The notes beneath the pieces were generated by a model, which searched no databases, was not told the origin of the DNA, and worked only from the letters and a program-made list of their open reading frames with translations. DNA of 64,000 nt from G963666705 sp963666705. GTDB lineage: Bacteria > Pseudomonadota > Alphaproteobacteria > CADEGL01. Where the stretch lies: the NCBI GenBank assembly GCA_963666705.2, contig CAXXKO010000004.1, positions 62,001 through 126,000 on the forward strand, written 5' to 3'. Within the stretch, counting starts at the first letter, position 1. Each line of letters opens with the position of its first letter. Below, one piece after another: positions 48,942 to 59,108 of this stretch. Made by a program: the position numbers and the translations under genes.

Positions 48942-49439
48942 TCAGGCGGTCGCGAAATGGAAGTTGATGATGTCGAGCTCCGGCGTCTCGGCGCCCGCCT
49001 GGCTCAGCATGTTGTGGATCTGGCCGCGGTGGTGGGTCTGGTGGTTGAAGAGGGTGATGAGCATGACGTCGAGCGGCGTCTGGGCCGGCGTCCCGTCCAT
49101 GAAGCGGTAGGAGACCACCCGGCCCATCCCCGCCGGATCGAGCCCATCGACCACGCGGACGAGCGCCCCATCCTCCGCCACGCGCGCCCGGCGCAACGCG
49201 GCGAAATCCTCGTGGAGGATCTGGTCGAGACTCTCGAGGCTGTGCCCGATCCCCTCGACGCGCGAGCGCCAGCCGATATCGACCACCAGAAGGTGGTTGA
49301 GCGTGTTGTGGATCGAGCCGAAGAAGGCGCCCCGATCCTCCTTGCGCGCGGCATCGGTGAGCGCGGCACAGGCATCGTAGATATGGACATTGGCCCAGGC
49401 GTTGAAGCGCCCGAGCGTGGCGAAAAGCGTGGCGGACAT
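48942..49439 (-). CDS. DinB family protein (tandem copy 2)
   Basis: A 165-residue paralogue of the neighbouring DinB protein with the same motif order: RFNAWANVHIYDACAAL, HNTLNHLLVVDIGW and LFNHQTHHRGQIHNMLSQAG. Roughly half of the residues agree by eye, so the duplication is older than that of the SDR pair. The two genes are co-directional and 10 bases apart, which suggests one transcript. Confidence 0.92.
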   Translation of the reverse strand: MSATLFATLGRFNAWANVHIYDACAALTDAARKEDRGAFFGSIHNTLNHLLVVDIGWRSRVEGIGHSLESLDQILHEDFAALRRARVAEDGALVRVVDGLDPAGMGRVVSYRFMDGTPAQTPLDVMLITLFNHQTHHRGQIHNMLSQAGAETPELDIINFHFATA

Positions 49440-49564
49440 CGACCCCGTGCTCCCGGATCGTTTCGCCCGAGCATGAGCAGGCGCCCCGGCCGCGTCAACC
49501 GCCGGGGCGGAGGCGCCGCGTCCATGAGCCCCCCGTCACCAAGGCCCCGCGGGGCGAGCTCGAA

Positions 49565-50479
49565 TCATATCTCGGGCTCGGGGGTCGACGGGGCAGCGCG
49601 CCCCGTCGCGCCCGTCCGCGCGAGAACCAGGGCGTTGCCCACCAGGATGAGGGCCACGCCAGCGACGGCGAGAGGCTCCCACCGGTAGCCCTCGAGCGCG
49701 GTCGAGAAGGCGAGGGCGATGACCGGGAACAGCACCATGGCGTAGGCCGCGCGGCTGGCGCCGATGCGCCCGAGCAGGGTCAGGTAGCAGCCGAAGCCCA
49801 CCACGGAGCCGAGGATCGCGAGGTAGACGAGCGAGCCGGCGTAGCGGTACGACGCCTCGAACACCAGCGGCGCGTCCATCGCGACCGCGTAGAGGAGGGT
49901 GAACGCCCCGCCATAGCTCATGCCGAGGGCGTTGGTCTCCAGCACGCCGAGGCCGCGCATCTGGTTCCGCGCCGAGAGCAGGTTGCCGATCGAGACGCTG
50001 GCCGTGCCCAGGAGGCTCAGCACCAGGCCCTGAACGGGCCCCGACTCGAGGTCGAAATCGCGCAGATCGGGCCAGAACAGGAGGGCCATGCCGGCGAGCC
50101 CGATCACCGCCGCCAGAACCATCCGGGGCCGCACCGGGGTGCCGAAAAAGACAGCCGTCCCGGCGATGTTCATGAGCACGATGGCCGAGAAGACCACGGC
50201 CGCTAGGCCGCTCGTCAGGTCCTGGATGGCGATGTAGAACAGCACGTAGTTGATCGAGAAGAGGAACAGGCCCTGGAGGGCGATGAAGAGATGGTTGCGC
50301 CAGCCCAGGAGGAGCGGCCGGCGCCGCGCCCAGCACCAGATCGTGAGGACGGCGCCCGCGAGGATGAAGCGGTAGGCGACCGAGACCTCCGGCGGCACGA
50401 CGCCGAGCTGGAGGGTGATGGCGAACCAGGTCGAGCCCCAGATCAGCACGGTGATACCGTATAGCAGCGGGTTGGCCAT
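49565..50479 (-). CDS. EamA/DMT family transporter
   Basis: A 304-residue inner-membrane transporter with ten hydrophobic helices in two EamA repeats. LLYGITVLIWGSTWFAI begins the first repeat and VYLAILGSVVGFGCYLTLL falls in the second. These proteins export amino acids or other metabolites; the substrate is not predictable. The ATG at 50479 starts MANPLLYG. The gene is separate from its neighbours by more than 100 bases on each side. Confidence 0.9.
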   Translation of the reverse strand: MANPLLYGITVLIWGSTWFAITLQLGVVPPEVSVAYRFILAGAVLTIWCWARRRPLLLGWRNHLFIALQGLFLFSINYVLFYIAIQDLTSGLAAVVFSAIVLMNIAGTAVFFGTPVRPRMVLAAVIGLAGMALLFWPDLRDFDLESGPVQGLVLSLLGTASVSIGNLLSARNQMRGLGVLETNALGMSYGGAFTLLYAVAMDAPLVFEASYRYAGSLVYLAILGSVVGFGCYLTLLGRIGASRAAYAMVLFPVIALAFSTALEGYRWEPLAVAGVALILVGNALVLARTGATGRAAPSTPEPEI

Positions 50480-50602
50480 ACGCCGCCTGTCGCCTTCTCA
50501 CGGGATCGGTGGGAAAAAAGAGGCCCGCCACCATAGTTGCGAGGTGGCGGGCCAGCAAGCGGGCACGGAGGCACCCGCTCTGGGAGGCGAGGGTGGGGGA
50601 GG

Positions 50603-50827
50603 TCACTCCCTCCAGAAGGGCTTGCGCGCCTCGAGGCCGGCGTCGGACCGGCTGAAGCCGATATCCTTCAGCATGCGGTCGTCGAGCCGGGCCAGCTGTG
50701 CCCGCGTCCGCGACCGCTCCCGCCAGGCGGCGAGGGCGTCGCCCGCACCCTTCGCAGCCAGATAAAAACCGCGGGCGAAGTCGAACCGGGCGGGCTGCTC
50801 GAAGAGCGCGAAGGGGAGGTAGGTCAT
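50603..50827 (-). CDS. DUF1127 domain small protein
   Basis: A 74-residue protein ending in the DUF1127 motif, LARLDDRMLKDIGFSRSDA, which is Arg-rich and common in alphaproteobacteria. Some members bind RNA and influence phosphate or stress responses. The ATG at 50827 is chosen over much longer starts because AAGGAGA lies correctly before it. It diverges from the LysR gene across a 175-bp AT-rich control region. Confidence 0.85.
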   Translation of the reverse strand: MTYLPFALFEQPARFDFARGFYLAAKGAGDALAAWRERSRTRAQLARLDDRMLKDIGFSRSDAGLEARKPFWRE

Positions 50828-50922
50828 ATCTATTCTCCTTATCCGAATTGGGGCTGTCTCTCTGGCGGCCCCAGTTGTCTTGGAAGCTCGTGTTGGGTAA
50901 TAGCTATGTCTTCCCACCGGCA

Positions 50923-50952
50923 TTGACCAACGAGAAGATTTCATTGTATTGA
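50923..50952 (+). promoter_or_regulatory. Possible promoter of the LysR gene
   Basis: TTGACC (50923-50928), an 18-base spacer and TATTGA (50947-50952) lie in the AT-rich divergent region, about 50 bases before the LysR start. The region is a likely binding zone for LysR autoregulation, but no clear T-N11-A palindrome is claimed. Confidence 0.35.
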
Positions 50953-51002
50953 TAAGAAAATGTAGGGGTGAGAAGAGGTAATAACATGCATGAGGAATGC
51001 TC

Positions 51003-51902
51003 ATGGCACGACGCCTGCCACCGCTGAACGCGCTGCGCGCCTACGAGGCCGCGGCCCGCCATCTCAGCTTCACCAAGGCGGCCCAGGAGCTCAATGTGAC
51101 CCAGGCCGCCATCAGCCACCAGGTCAAGGCGCTGGAGGAGCGCCTGGGCGTCACCCTGTTCCGGCGCATGAACCGGGCACTGCTGTTGACCGACGAGGGC
51201 CAGAGCTACCTGCCGGCGGTGCGAGAGGCCTTCGACATGATCGATGCGGCGACCGCGCGCCTCCTCGCGCACGAGCGCACCGGCGCGCTCGTGGTCTCCT
51301 GCATGCCGTCCTTCGGGGCCGCCTGGCTGGTGCGCCGCCTGGGGCACTTCCGCGCCGCCCACCCCGACATCGACGTGCGCCTCGACCCCTCGGTACCACT
51401 GGTCGATTTCAGCCGCGAGGACGTCGATATCGCCATCCGCTACGGCAGTGGCGATTGGCCCGGGCTGGCGGTCGACCGGCTCATGACCGAGGACGTGGTT
51501 CCGGTATGCAGCCCCGAGGTGCTGGCGGGCGAGCATCCGCTGGATACGCCCGGCGACTTGCGCCACCACACCCTGCTGCACGACGAGGGGCAGGCCGACT
51601 GGCGCAACTGGCTGCTCGCCGCCGGTGTCGAGGGCGTGGACCCGAGCCGCGGCGTCACCTACACCGATTCGAGCATGGTGGTGCAGGCCGCCGTCGCCGG
51701 TCAGGGGGTGGCGCTCGCGCGCAGCGCGCTGGCCGCCGACGACCTGGCCGCCGGGCGCCTGGTCCGCGCCTTCGACATCCGCCTGCCGGTCGAGTATGCC
51801 TATTACGTGGTCTATCCCGAGGCCTATGCGGAGCGCCCCAAGGTCATGGCCTTCCGCGACTGGCTCCTGGCCGAGGCCGCGCGCGAAGGGGGGACGCTAT
51901 AG
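51003..51902 (+). CDS. LysR family transcriptional regulator, GcvA-like
   Basis: A 299-residue LysR regulator. The helix-turn-helix is in LSFTKAAQELNVTQAAISHQVKALEERLG, at about residues 21-50. The effector domain, from about residue 90, is of the GcvA type (VDIAIRYGSGDWPGL, VCSPEVLAGEHPL). The ATG at 51003 has GAGGA at seven bases; the one at 50997 is too close to it. GcvA-type proteins control amino-acid or beta-lactamase genes, but the target here is unknown. Both the divergent DUF1127 gene and the downstream cytochrome gene are candidates. Confidence 0.92.
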   Translation: MARRLPPLNALRAYEAAARHLSFTKAAQELNVTQAAISHQVKALEERLGVTLFRRMNRALLLTDEGQSYLPAVREAFDMIDAATARLLAHERTGALVVSCMPSFGAAWLVRRLGHFRAAHPDIDVRLDPSVPLVDFSREDVDIAIRYGSGDWPGLAVDRLMTEDVVPVCSPEVLAGEHPLDTPGDLRHHTLLHDEGQADWRNWLLAAGVEGVDPSRGVTYTDSSMVVQAAVAGQGVALARSALAADDLAAGRLVRAFDIRLPVEYAYYVVYPEAYAERPKVMAFRDWLLAEAAREGGTL

Positions 51903-51951
51903 CCGTTGCGGCTTGGTATAAGCTCGGAAACCGCGCCGGCAGGGAGGCAGC

Positions 51952-52806
51952 ATGCGACCGATTCGTTTCTTCCGCGCGCTCTTGGCACTGGCCGCCGCCA
52001 TCCCCCTGGCGGCGCCGGGGCCCGCGTTCGCCGCCGAGGACGGTCCCTGGCCCAGACTCGAAGTGCGCCACCTCGCGAATGCCTCGGGCATGCCGAGCGT
52101 CGATGTGGATATCGCGGACGACCCCGTCTACGACACGGCGAAGCGCTACCGCGGCATCCCGCTCGGCGACGTGCTCGACCTCATCGCCGATATCGACCGC
52201 TACACGGCCGAGGGTGCGCTGGTGGTCTTCGAGGCCGCCGACGGCTACGTGGCCACCATGGCACTTCACACGGCGCGCGCCGGGGGCGGGGTGATCGCCA
52301 CCCGCGATCTCGACGCGCCGGCCGGCAACACCTGGATTCCCTGGCAGCGGAATGGGCGCGCGGTCACGCCGGCACCCCTCTACCTCGTCTGGCCGGGCGT
52401 GGCGGCGGAAGACTGGCGCTACGTCTGGCCCTACCAGCTCGTGGCCATCGCCATCAAGCCCTTCGCGGCCCAGTACGGCGCCGCCGTGCCGGAGACGGAC
52501 GAGGCGGCCGTGCGCCGCGGCTTCGAGGTGACGCGGGTCCATTGCCTGAATTGCCATTCGGTGAACCTGGCCGGCGGCGACTTGGGACCCGAGCTCAATG
52601 TCCCGAGGAGCGTGACCGAGTATTGGCGCCCCGAGTCACTGCCCGCTTTCATCCGCGATCCCCTGAGCTTCCGCGCCGGCGCCCGCATGCCCACATTCGC
52701 CGGCACCCTCGAGCCGAGTGAGATCGACGACGCCCTCGCCTACCTCGCCTACCTCGCCTTCATGGCGGGCCAAAAGGTGTGCGGTGGGGAGAAGGCCTGC
52801 GAGTAG
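51952..52806 (+). CDS. Periplasmic c-type cytochrome with N-terminal molybdopterin-oxidoreductase-like domain
   Basis: A 284-residue exported protein. A signal peptide (ALLALAAAIPLAAPGPAFA) precedes a domain at about residues 35-170 that resembles the fold of oxidoreductase molybdopterin-binding proteins (YRGIPLGDVLDLI, LVVFEAADGYVATMAL, PLYLVWPG). No cofactor-binding Cys is seen in it. The C-terminal domain has one haem motif, CLNCH, and a likely axial Met in GARMPTF. It would carry electrons in the periplasm. It is 49 bases after the LysR gene on the same strand. Confidence 0.82.
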   Translation: MRPIRFFRALLALAAAIPLAAPGPAFAAEDGPWPRLEVRHLANASGMPSVDVDIADDPVYDTAKRYRGIPLGDVLDLIADIDRYTAEGALVVFEAADGYVATMALHTARAGGGVIATRDLDAPAGNTWIPWQRNGRAVTPAPLYLVWPGVAAEDWRYVWPYQLVAIAIKPFAAQYGAAVPETDEAAVRRGFEVTRVHCLNCHSVNLAGGDLGPELNVPRSVTEYWRPESLPAFIRDPLSFRAGARMPTFAGTLEPSEIDDALAYLAYLAFMAGQKVCGGEKACE

Positions 52807-52900
52807 GCCGGGCGCGGGGCAGCTCATACCGACCGGCCTTAAGGGAGACCGATCGTATGATCCCTCAAGCGCCAAGCGGCCGCGGCATTGGCTTCTTGCA

Positions 52901-53010
52901 TCGCTCAAGCGCCGCTAAGGCACTTCTATCTCGCTCAAGCGCCGCTAAGGCACTTCTATCTCGCTCAAGTGCCGCTAAGGCACTTCTATCTCGCTCAAGC
53001 GCCGCTAAGG
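52901..53010 (+). repeat. 30-bp tandem repeat array (3.7 copies)
   Basis: The unit CACTTCTATCTCGCTCAAGC plus GCCGCTAAGG occurs three times in a row at 52921-53010, preceded by a partial unit of 20 bases. One copy differs by a single base (AAGT for AAGC). There are no spacers, so this is a minisatellite and not a CRISPR array. The period is a multiple of three, but neither strand has a convincing gene across it. Confidence 0.93.
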
Positions 53011-53048
53011 CTGGCCTCGCATAAGCTCGGGCGCCCACGCGGCGCTTG

Positions 53049-53083
53049 CCAGACGGCGATGAGTCAAGCTCATCGTCGTCTGG
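53049..53083. repeat. Strong intergenic hairpin beside the IS110-family element
   Basis: A 15-bp stem with one mismatch, CCAGACGGCGATGAG (53049-53063) with CTCATCGTCGTCTGG (53069-53083), around a TCAAG loop. It could end the cytochrome transcript or be a REP-like palindrome, which are known targets for some IS110/IS1111 elements. It lies just before the insertion sequence. Confidence 0.75.
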
Positions 53084-53094
53084 TTCTCTAATTT

Positions 53095-53341
53095 CGGTTC
53101 GTTGGTCAAGCCCTTCCGGACCCTTGTCTCCGCCGGGAACACGGTTGTCTGCGAAGTCTTCCCCAGCGGGTCCGCCGGGTCGCTTCATGATAGTGCCCTT
53201 TGGCTTCGGCCTCCCAAGGTATTAGACGCAATCGCGAACGGCTGTCCGCTTAGCAACCAAACGAACGGGATCGCCTCGGCCACCGTCCCGGCGGGGACGG
53301 GTCTTCCGCTTCTCGCGGAGCTCTCTCTTCTCCTTATCCAG
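53095..53341 (-). other. Noncoding 3' region of the IS110-family element, candidate bridge RNA
   Basis: About 250 bp behind the transposase gene with no coding signal and several local inverted repeats, such as CCGTCCC and GGGACGG near 53287-53302. IS110-family elements are known to express a structured RNA from a noncoding end that pairs with both donor and target DNA. The size and position here fit the IS1111-type arrangement. This is inference; no loop-to-target match has been checked. Confidence 0.4.
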
Positions 53342-54376
53342 CTATGCCGTGGCGCTCGCCTCCTTTTCCGGCCAGCGGAAGGCTTCGCCGGTGATCAGCA
53401 TCCGGTGCAGGATCACCGCCAGCCGGCGCGCCAGCGCCACGCAGGCCTTCTTGTGGCTGGTCCGCCTCTTGATCCGGCGCGCCCAGTCCTTCAGCGGGTG
53501 GGCCCGGCGCACCACCGTCAGCAGGCTGTTGGCGGCCTCGTAGAGCAGCGCCCGCAGCATGGCGTCGCCGTGTTTCGAGATGCGCCCCGAATAGTCCATC
53601 CCACCCGACTGCCAGCGCCGCGACGTGAGCCCCACATAGGCGCCCACCGTGCGCGATTTGGCGAACCGCTCCGCTTCGCCAATGGTCGCCACATAGGCCA
53701 GCGCCGTCACCGGCCCCACCCCCGGCGTGCTCATCAGCAAACGGCAGGCCGGAGAGCCTTTCGCCCGCCCCACGACCGCCTCGTCCAGCCGCCCGATCTC
53801 GCGGCCCAGCGCCGCCGCCGCGGACAGAAGCGGCTCGATCATCACCTTCAGCTCGGGACGCCCCTCCAACGCCTCGCGGACGCGTCCGGCCAGCTTGCCC
53901 GAGCCCTTGGGAAAGCGAAGGCCCAACGACCCCAACAGGCCACGGATCGCGTTCTCCGTATCGCGCCGCTGGCGCACCAGATGACAGCGCGCCTTGAGAA
54001 GTGCCCGCGCCTCCTGCGCCGCCTCGCTCTTCACCGCCACAGGGCGGCAAAACCCCGTGCGCGCGATCTCCGCCAAGAGCTCGGCGTCGTTCGCATCCGT
54101 CTTGTTGTGCTGAAGGCGCATCACCGCGTTCGCATGGCGCGCGTCGATCACCTCGACCGAGACCCCCAGCCGGCCCAGCTCCCGCGCCAGCCAGCCACTC
54201 AGCGTACCCGTCTCCAGAACGATACGGCCAGGGCACGGACAATGCTCCCGCAAAGCTGCGAACAGCGCCCTCGGATCGGTCGCAACCTTGCCCCGCGCCA
54301 ATATCTTTCCCGCCACGTCCTTCACGCAAAACGCCGTCTCTTCCTTCGATACGTCAAACCCAACATACTCCGTCAT
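53342..54376 (-). CDS. IS110-family transposase
   Basis: A 344-residue DEDD recombinase. The RuvC-like N-terminal domain has Asp8 (VGFDVSKE), Glu55 (IVLETG), Asp94 and Asp97 (NKTDANDAELLAEIA). The C-terminal IS116/IS110 domain has MSTPGVGPVTALAYVATIG, GAYVGLTSRR and a Ser in SGRISKHGDAMLRALLYE. The ATG at 54376 starts MTEYVGFDVS, the family start. The frame is intact. Confidence 0.95.
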   Translation of the reverse strand: MTEYVGFDVSKEETAFCVKDVAGKILARGKVATDPRALFAALREHCPCPGRIVLETGTLSGWLARELGRLGVSVEVIDARHANAVMRLQHNKTDANDAELLAEIARTGFCRPVAVKSEAAQEARALLKARCHLVRQRRDTENAIRGLLGSLGLRFPKGSGKLAGRVREALEGRPELKVMIEPLLSAAAALGREIGRLDEAVVGRAKGSPACRLLMSTPGVGPVTALAYVATIGEAERFAKSRTVGAYVGLTSRRWQSGGMDYSGRISKHGDAMLRALLYEAANSLLTVVRRAHPLKDWARRIKRRTSHKKACVALARRLAVILHRMLITGEAFRWPEKEASATA

Positions 54377-54466
54377 GGTCACTCTCCTTGGTTTGCCCAC
54401 TGGGGCGCGTCCTCGCGACCCCGAATCATAGGCCCGGGAGAGTGACCACCGGAATTACGCTATGTA

Positions 54467-54778
54467 TCAGATCCGGTCGGCCAATGTGTAGTCGCGACTG
54501 ACCTCGGCGACGCGGATGCGGAAATCGGCGAAGATCTCGTCCTTGCCGCGGGCCTGGGCCACCCGGTGATCGGCCTGTTCGCGCCAGGCCGCGACGGCCG
54601 CCTCGTCGCGCCAGGTGGAGAGGGAGAGGTACTTGCCCTCCTCGGCGAGGCTCTTGAAGCGCTCGACCGAGACGAAGCCGTCCACCTTCTCGAGCTCGCC
54701 CCGCAGGCGGGCGGCGATGGCGAAGTAATCCGCGTCCCGGCCCACCTTCATGGCGACCTCGAAGATGACGACGACCAC
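54467..54778 (-). CDS. Antibiotic biosynthesis monooxygenase (ABM) domain protein
   Basis: A 103-residue ABM-fold protein with ADYFAIAARLRGELEKVDGFVSVERF and LSLSTWRDEAAVAAWREQADHRVAQA. Members act as small monooxygenases or as stress proteins without cofactor. The start is the GTG at 54778, which lies three bases after the aminotransferase stop region, so the two genes are coupled. The insertion sequence lies just beyond its stop codon and does not break it. Confidence 0.85.
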   Translation of the reverse strand: MVVVIFEVAMKVGRDADYFAIAARLRGELEKVDGFVSVERFKSLAEEGKYLSLSTWRDEAAVAAWREQADHRVAQARGKDEIFADFRIRVAEVSRDYTLADRI

Positions 54779-54780
54779 GA

Positions 54781-55971
54781 TCAGAGGCCGATGGCCTGGA
54801 TGTAGTCCTCGAGGCGGTCGAGGGCGGTGCTGAGGGTCTGGGGCTTGCTCGCGAAACAGAGGCGGAGCCAGCCCTCCTCCTCGGCGCTGAAGGCGCTGCC
54901 GGGGACGAGGCCGACCTTGGCCTCGCGCACCAGGTCCTTGCAGAAGGCGAGGCCGTTGGTGAGGCCCTCGACCGCGAAATAGGCGTAGAAGGCGCCCTCG
55001 GGCCAGCCGATGCGATAGCGCGGGTTGCCGGCCAGGCGCTGGTAGACGAGGTCGCGCGCGCGCTCGTAGCGCGCCACCTGCTCGGCGATGAAATCCTCGC
55101 CCTGCTCGAGCGCCGCGATGCCGGCCAGCTGGGTGAAGGTGGCCGCGCCCGCCACGTTGAACTCGTTCACCATCTCGAGGGTCTGGCCCAGGCGCGGCGG
55201 CGTCGTCAGCCAGCCCAGGCGCCAGCCGGTCATGGCCCAGGGCTTGGAGAAGCTGTTGATGACGATCACCCGGTCGTCGGGCTCGGCATGCTCGAGGAAG
55301 GACGGGGCATGGCGCATGCCGTAGACGATGCGGGCATAGACCTCGTCGGCGAGCAGCCACAGGCCGCGCTCGCGGCAGAAGTCGAGCACCGCCTTCTGCT
55401 GTGCGCCCGGCATCATCCAGCCCGTGGGGTTGCCGGGCGAATTGACGAAGATGGCGCGGGTGCGCTCGTCCACGGCACCGAAGAGCTTGTCCAGATCCAG
55501 GCGCCAGCCGTCGGCGGTGAAGTCCAGCGGCACGGACCGGAACTCGCCACCCAGGACGTCGATGGTGCCGCGCACGTTGGGCCATTGCGGCGTCGGGCAG
55601 ACGATGTTGTCGCCCGCGTCCACCAGGAGCTGGTGGCTCATCATGATGCCGCTCATCCCCGAGGCGGTGACGGTGATGCGATCCATCCCCACGGGCACGC
55701 CGTAGAGGCCGGTCATGTACTTGGCGAGGGCCTCGCGCAGGGCGGGGACGCCGCGGTTGGGCGTGTAGAAGGTCTCGCCCCGGCGCATGGCGTCGGCCGC
55801 CGCCTCGTAGATGAACGCGGGCGTGGGCACGTCGGGCTCGCCGAACCAGAGGGGGATGACGCCCTCGATCCCCATGCTCGCGTTGGCGACCTCGCGGATG
55901 CGCGAGAGCGGCATCGCCTCGATTGTCGGGCGCAACCCGTCCGGGCGGGGGGCGGTCGTGTCAGGGGACAT
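54781..55971 (-). CDS. PLP-dependent aminotransferase, class I/II
   Basis: A 396-residue fold-type I aminotransferase. The PLP lysine is in NSFSKPWAMTGWRLGW. NSPGNPTGWMMP and LADEVYARIVYG bind the cofactor, and the substrate-carboxylate Arg is in WLRLCFAS. It belongs to the aspartate/aromatic aminotransferase group, but the amino acid used is unclear. It is 24 bases after the acetoacetyl-CoA synthetase gene and just before the ABM gene, so all three may form one transcript. Confidence 0.9.
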   Translation of the reverse strand: MSPDTTAPRPDGLRPTIEAMPLSRIREVANASMGIEGVIPLWFGEPDVPTPAFIYEAAADAMRRGETFYTPNRGVPALREALAKYMTGLYGVPVGMDRITVTASGMSGIMMSHQLLVDAGDNIVCPTPQWPNVRGTIDVLGGEFRSVPLDFTADGWRLDLDKLFGAVDERTRAIFVNSPGNPTGWMMPGAQQKAVLDFCRERGLWLLADEVYARIVYGMRHAPSFLEHAEPDDRVIVINSFSKPWAMTGWRLGWLTTPPRLGQTLEMVNEFNVAGAATFTQLAGIAALEQGEDFIAEQVARYERARDLVYQRLAGNPRYRIGWPEGAFYAYFAVEGLTNGLAFCKDLVREAKVGLVPGSAFSAEEEGWLRLCFASKPQTLSTALDRLEDYIQAIGL

Positions 55972-55995
55972 GCGTCTCTTTCCTTTCGTCGCGGC

Positions 55996-57948
<1,953 letters not shown>

Positions 57949-58122
57949 GGTCCGCCGTCTCCTAGTATCGTGGTTCTCTCATGCGCCCGAAGCGATGTCG
58001 TGCGGCGGCGGAGTTTAGCGCCGGAGCGGCGCGCGGCGAAAGGCTTGTGTGCGGCGGCGACGGGCCGCGCGGGGCCGGGGCTGGCGGCCGCGGTGGCAAG
58101 CCCTTATAAATCCCGACGCCCC

Positions 58123-59091
58123 ATGCCCCAACGCCGCTCTCTCGTCACCGCCTTCACGGCCATCCCCGCCCCGATGCGGGGCGCCCTCTGGTCGATTATC
58201 GCCGCCGCCAGCTTCGCCGTCGCCGTCGGGCTGATCCGCTACGTGTCCGCGTACCTGCACCCGTTCGAGATCGCCTTCTTCCGCAACCTCTTCGGCCTCA
58301 TGTTCATGTCGCCATGGCTGTTCCGCGCGGGCTTCGGGGTGCTGCGGACGGAGCGCATCGGGCTCTTCAGCCTGCGCGCCGTCTTCGCCCTGGGCGCCAT
58401 GCTCTCCTGGTTCATGGCGCTCTCGATCCTGCCCCTGGGGGAGGCCGTGGCGCTGAGCTTCACCACGCCCATCTTCGCCACCATCCTCGCCGCGCTGGTG
58501 TTGCGCGAGGTGGTGCGGGCGCGGCGCTGGAGCGCCATCGCCGTCGGCTTCCTCGGCACCCTCGTCATCCTGCGGCCCGGCCACGCGGCGGTCGACCCGG
58601 CGTCCTTCCTGGTACTGTTCACGGCCGTCTGCTTCGCCACCTCCGGCATCCTCGCCAAGGTCCTCACGCGCACCGAGACGCCCAATGCCATCGTCACCTG
58701 GATGGTGATCTATCTGACGCCCATCTCGCTGATCCCCGCGGCCTTCGTCTGGCAGACGCCGAGCCTCTGGCACCTGCCGCTGCTGGCAGCAATCGGCGCG
58801 GCGACGACCATGGGCCATATGGGGCTCACCCGCGCCTACAATCTGGCCGAGGCCTCTGCCGTTCAGCCCTACCAGTACACCAACCTGCCCTTCGTGGCGC
58901 TCATCGCCTATTTCGCCTTCGACGAGGTGCCGGACGCTTGGACCTGGCTCGGCGCCGGCATCATTGTGGGCGCCGCGCTCTACATCGCCCGCCGCGAGGC
59001 CAAGGCGGGCGGCCAAGCGGCGGCGAGCCCCGTCCCCGGCGACGGCACCGGCATCAGCCTCGCCCGCCATCGTGCCCCGCCCGGCGATTGA
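58123..59091 (+). CDS. EamA/DMT family transporter
   Basis: A 322-residue inner-membrane protein with ten hydrophobic helices and two EamA repeats: ALWSIIAAASFAVAVGLIRYVS and LGEAVALSFTTPIFATILAALVLRE in the first, GHMGLTRAYNLAEASAVQPYQY in the second. It resembles S-adenosylmethionine or riboflavin exporter-like members, but no substrate is assigned. A long open frame on the same strand begins far upstream, inside the antisense of other genes; the ATG at 58123 is the sensible start. Confidence 0.92.
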   Translation: MPQRRSLVTAFTAIPAPMRGALWSIIAAASFAVAVGLIRYVSAYLHPFEIAFFRNLFGLMFMSPWLFRAGFGVLRTERIGLFSLRAVFALGAMLSWFMALSILPLGEAVALSFTTPIFATILAALVLREVVRARRWSAIAVGFLGTLVILRPGHAAVDPASFLVLFTAVCFATSGILAKVLTRTETPNAIVTWMVIYLTPISLIPAAFVWQTPSLWHLPLLAAIGAATTMGHMGLTRAYNLAEASAVQPYQYTNLPFVALIAYFAFDEVPDAWTWLGAGIIVGAALYIARREAKAGGQAAASPVPGDGTGISLARHRAPPGD

Positions 59092-59108
59092 CCGCGCCGT
59101 CCCGCCGT

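Larger units (their letters stand above)
53090..54460 (-). mobile_element. IS110-family insertion sequence (IS1111-like layout), ends approximate
   Basis: The element contains an intact IS110 transposase gene on the minus strand. The noncoding part downstream of the gene (about 250 bp) is much longer than that upstream (about 85 bp). An 11-bp inverted repeat, GGTCACTCTCC (54377-54387) with GGAGAGTGACC (54437-54447), lies next to the start codon. IS110 elements leave no obvious terminal repeats or target duplication, so the exact ends cannot be fixed from one copy. Confidence 0.6.

Noticed and set aside
48437..49439. DNA-damage (SOS) locus based on the DinB name
   Set aside because: DinB-family four-helix proteins are not DNA polymerase IV, and there is no LexA box or repair gene nearby.
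52901..53010. CRISPR array
   Set aside because: The repeats are directly contiguous with no unique spacers, the unit is not palindromic and there are no cas genes.
52779..53024. Small repeat-rich protein gene over the 30-bp array
   Set aside because: There is no good ribosome site, and an equally long frame exists on the other strand. The repeat period being a multiple of three explains both.
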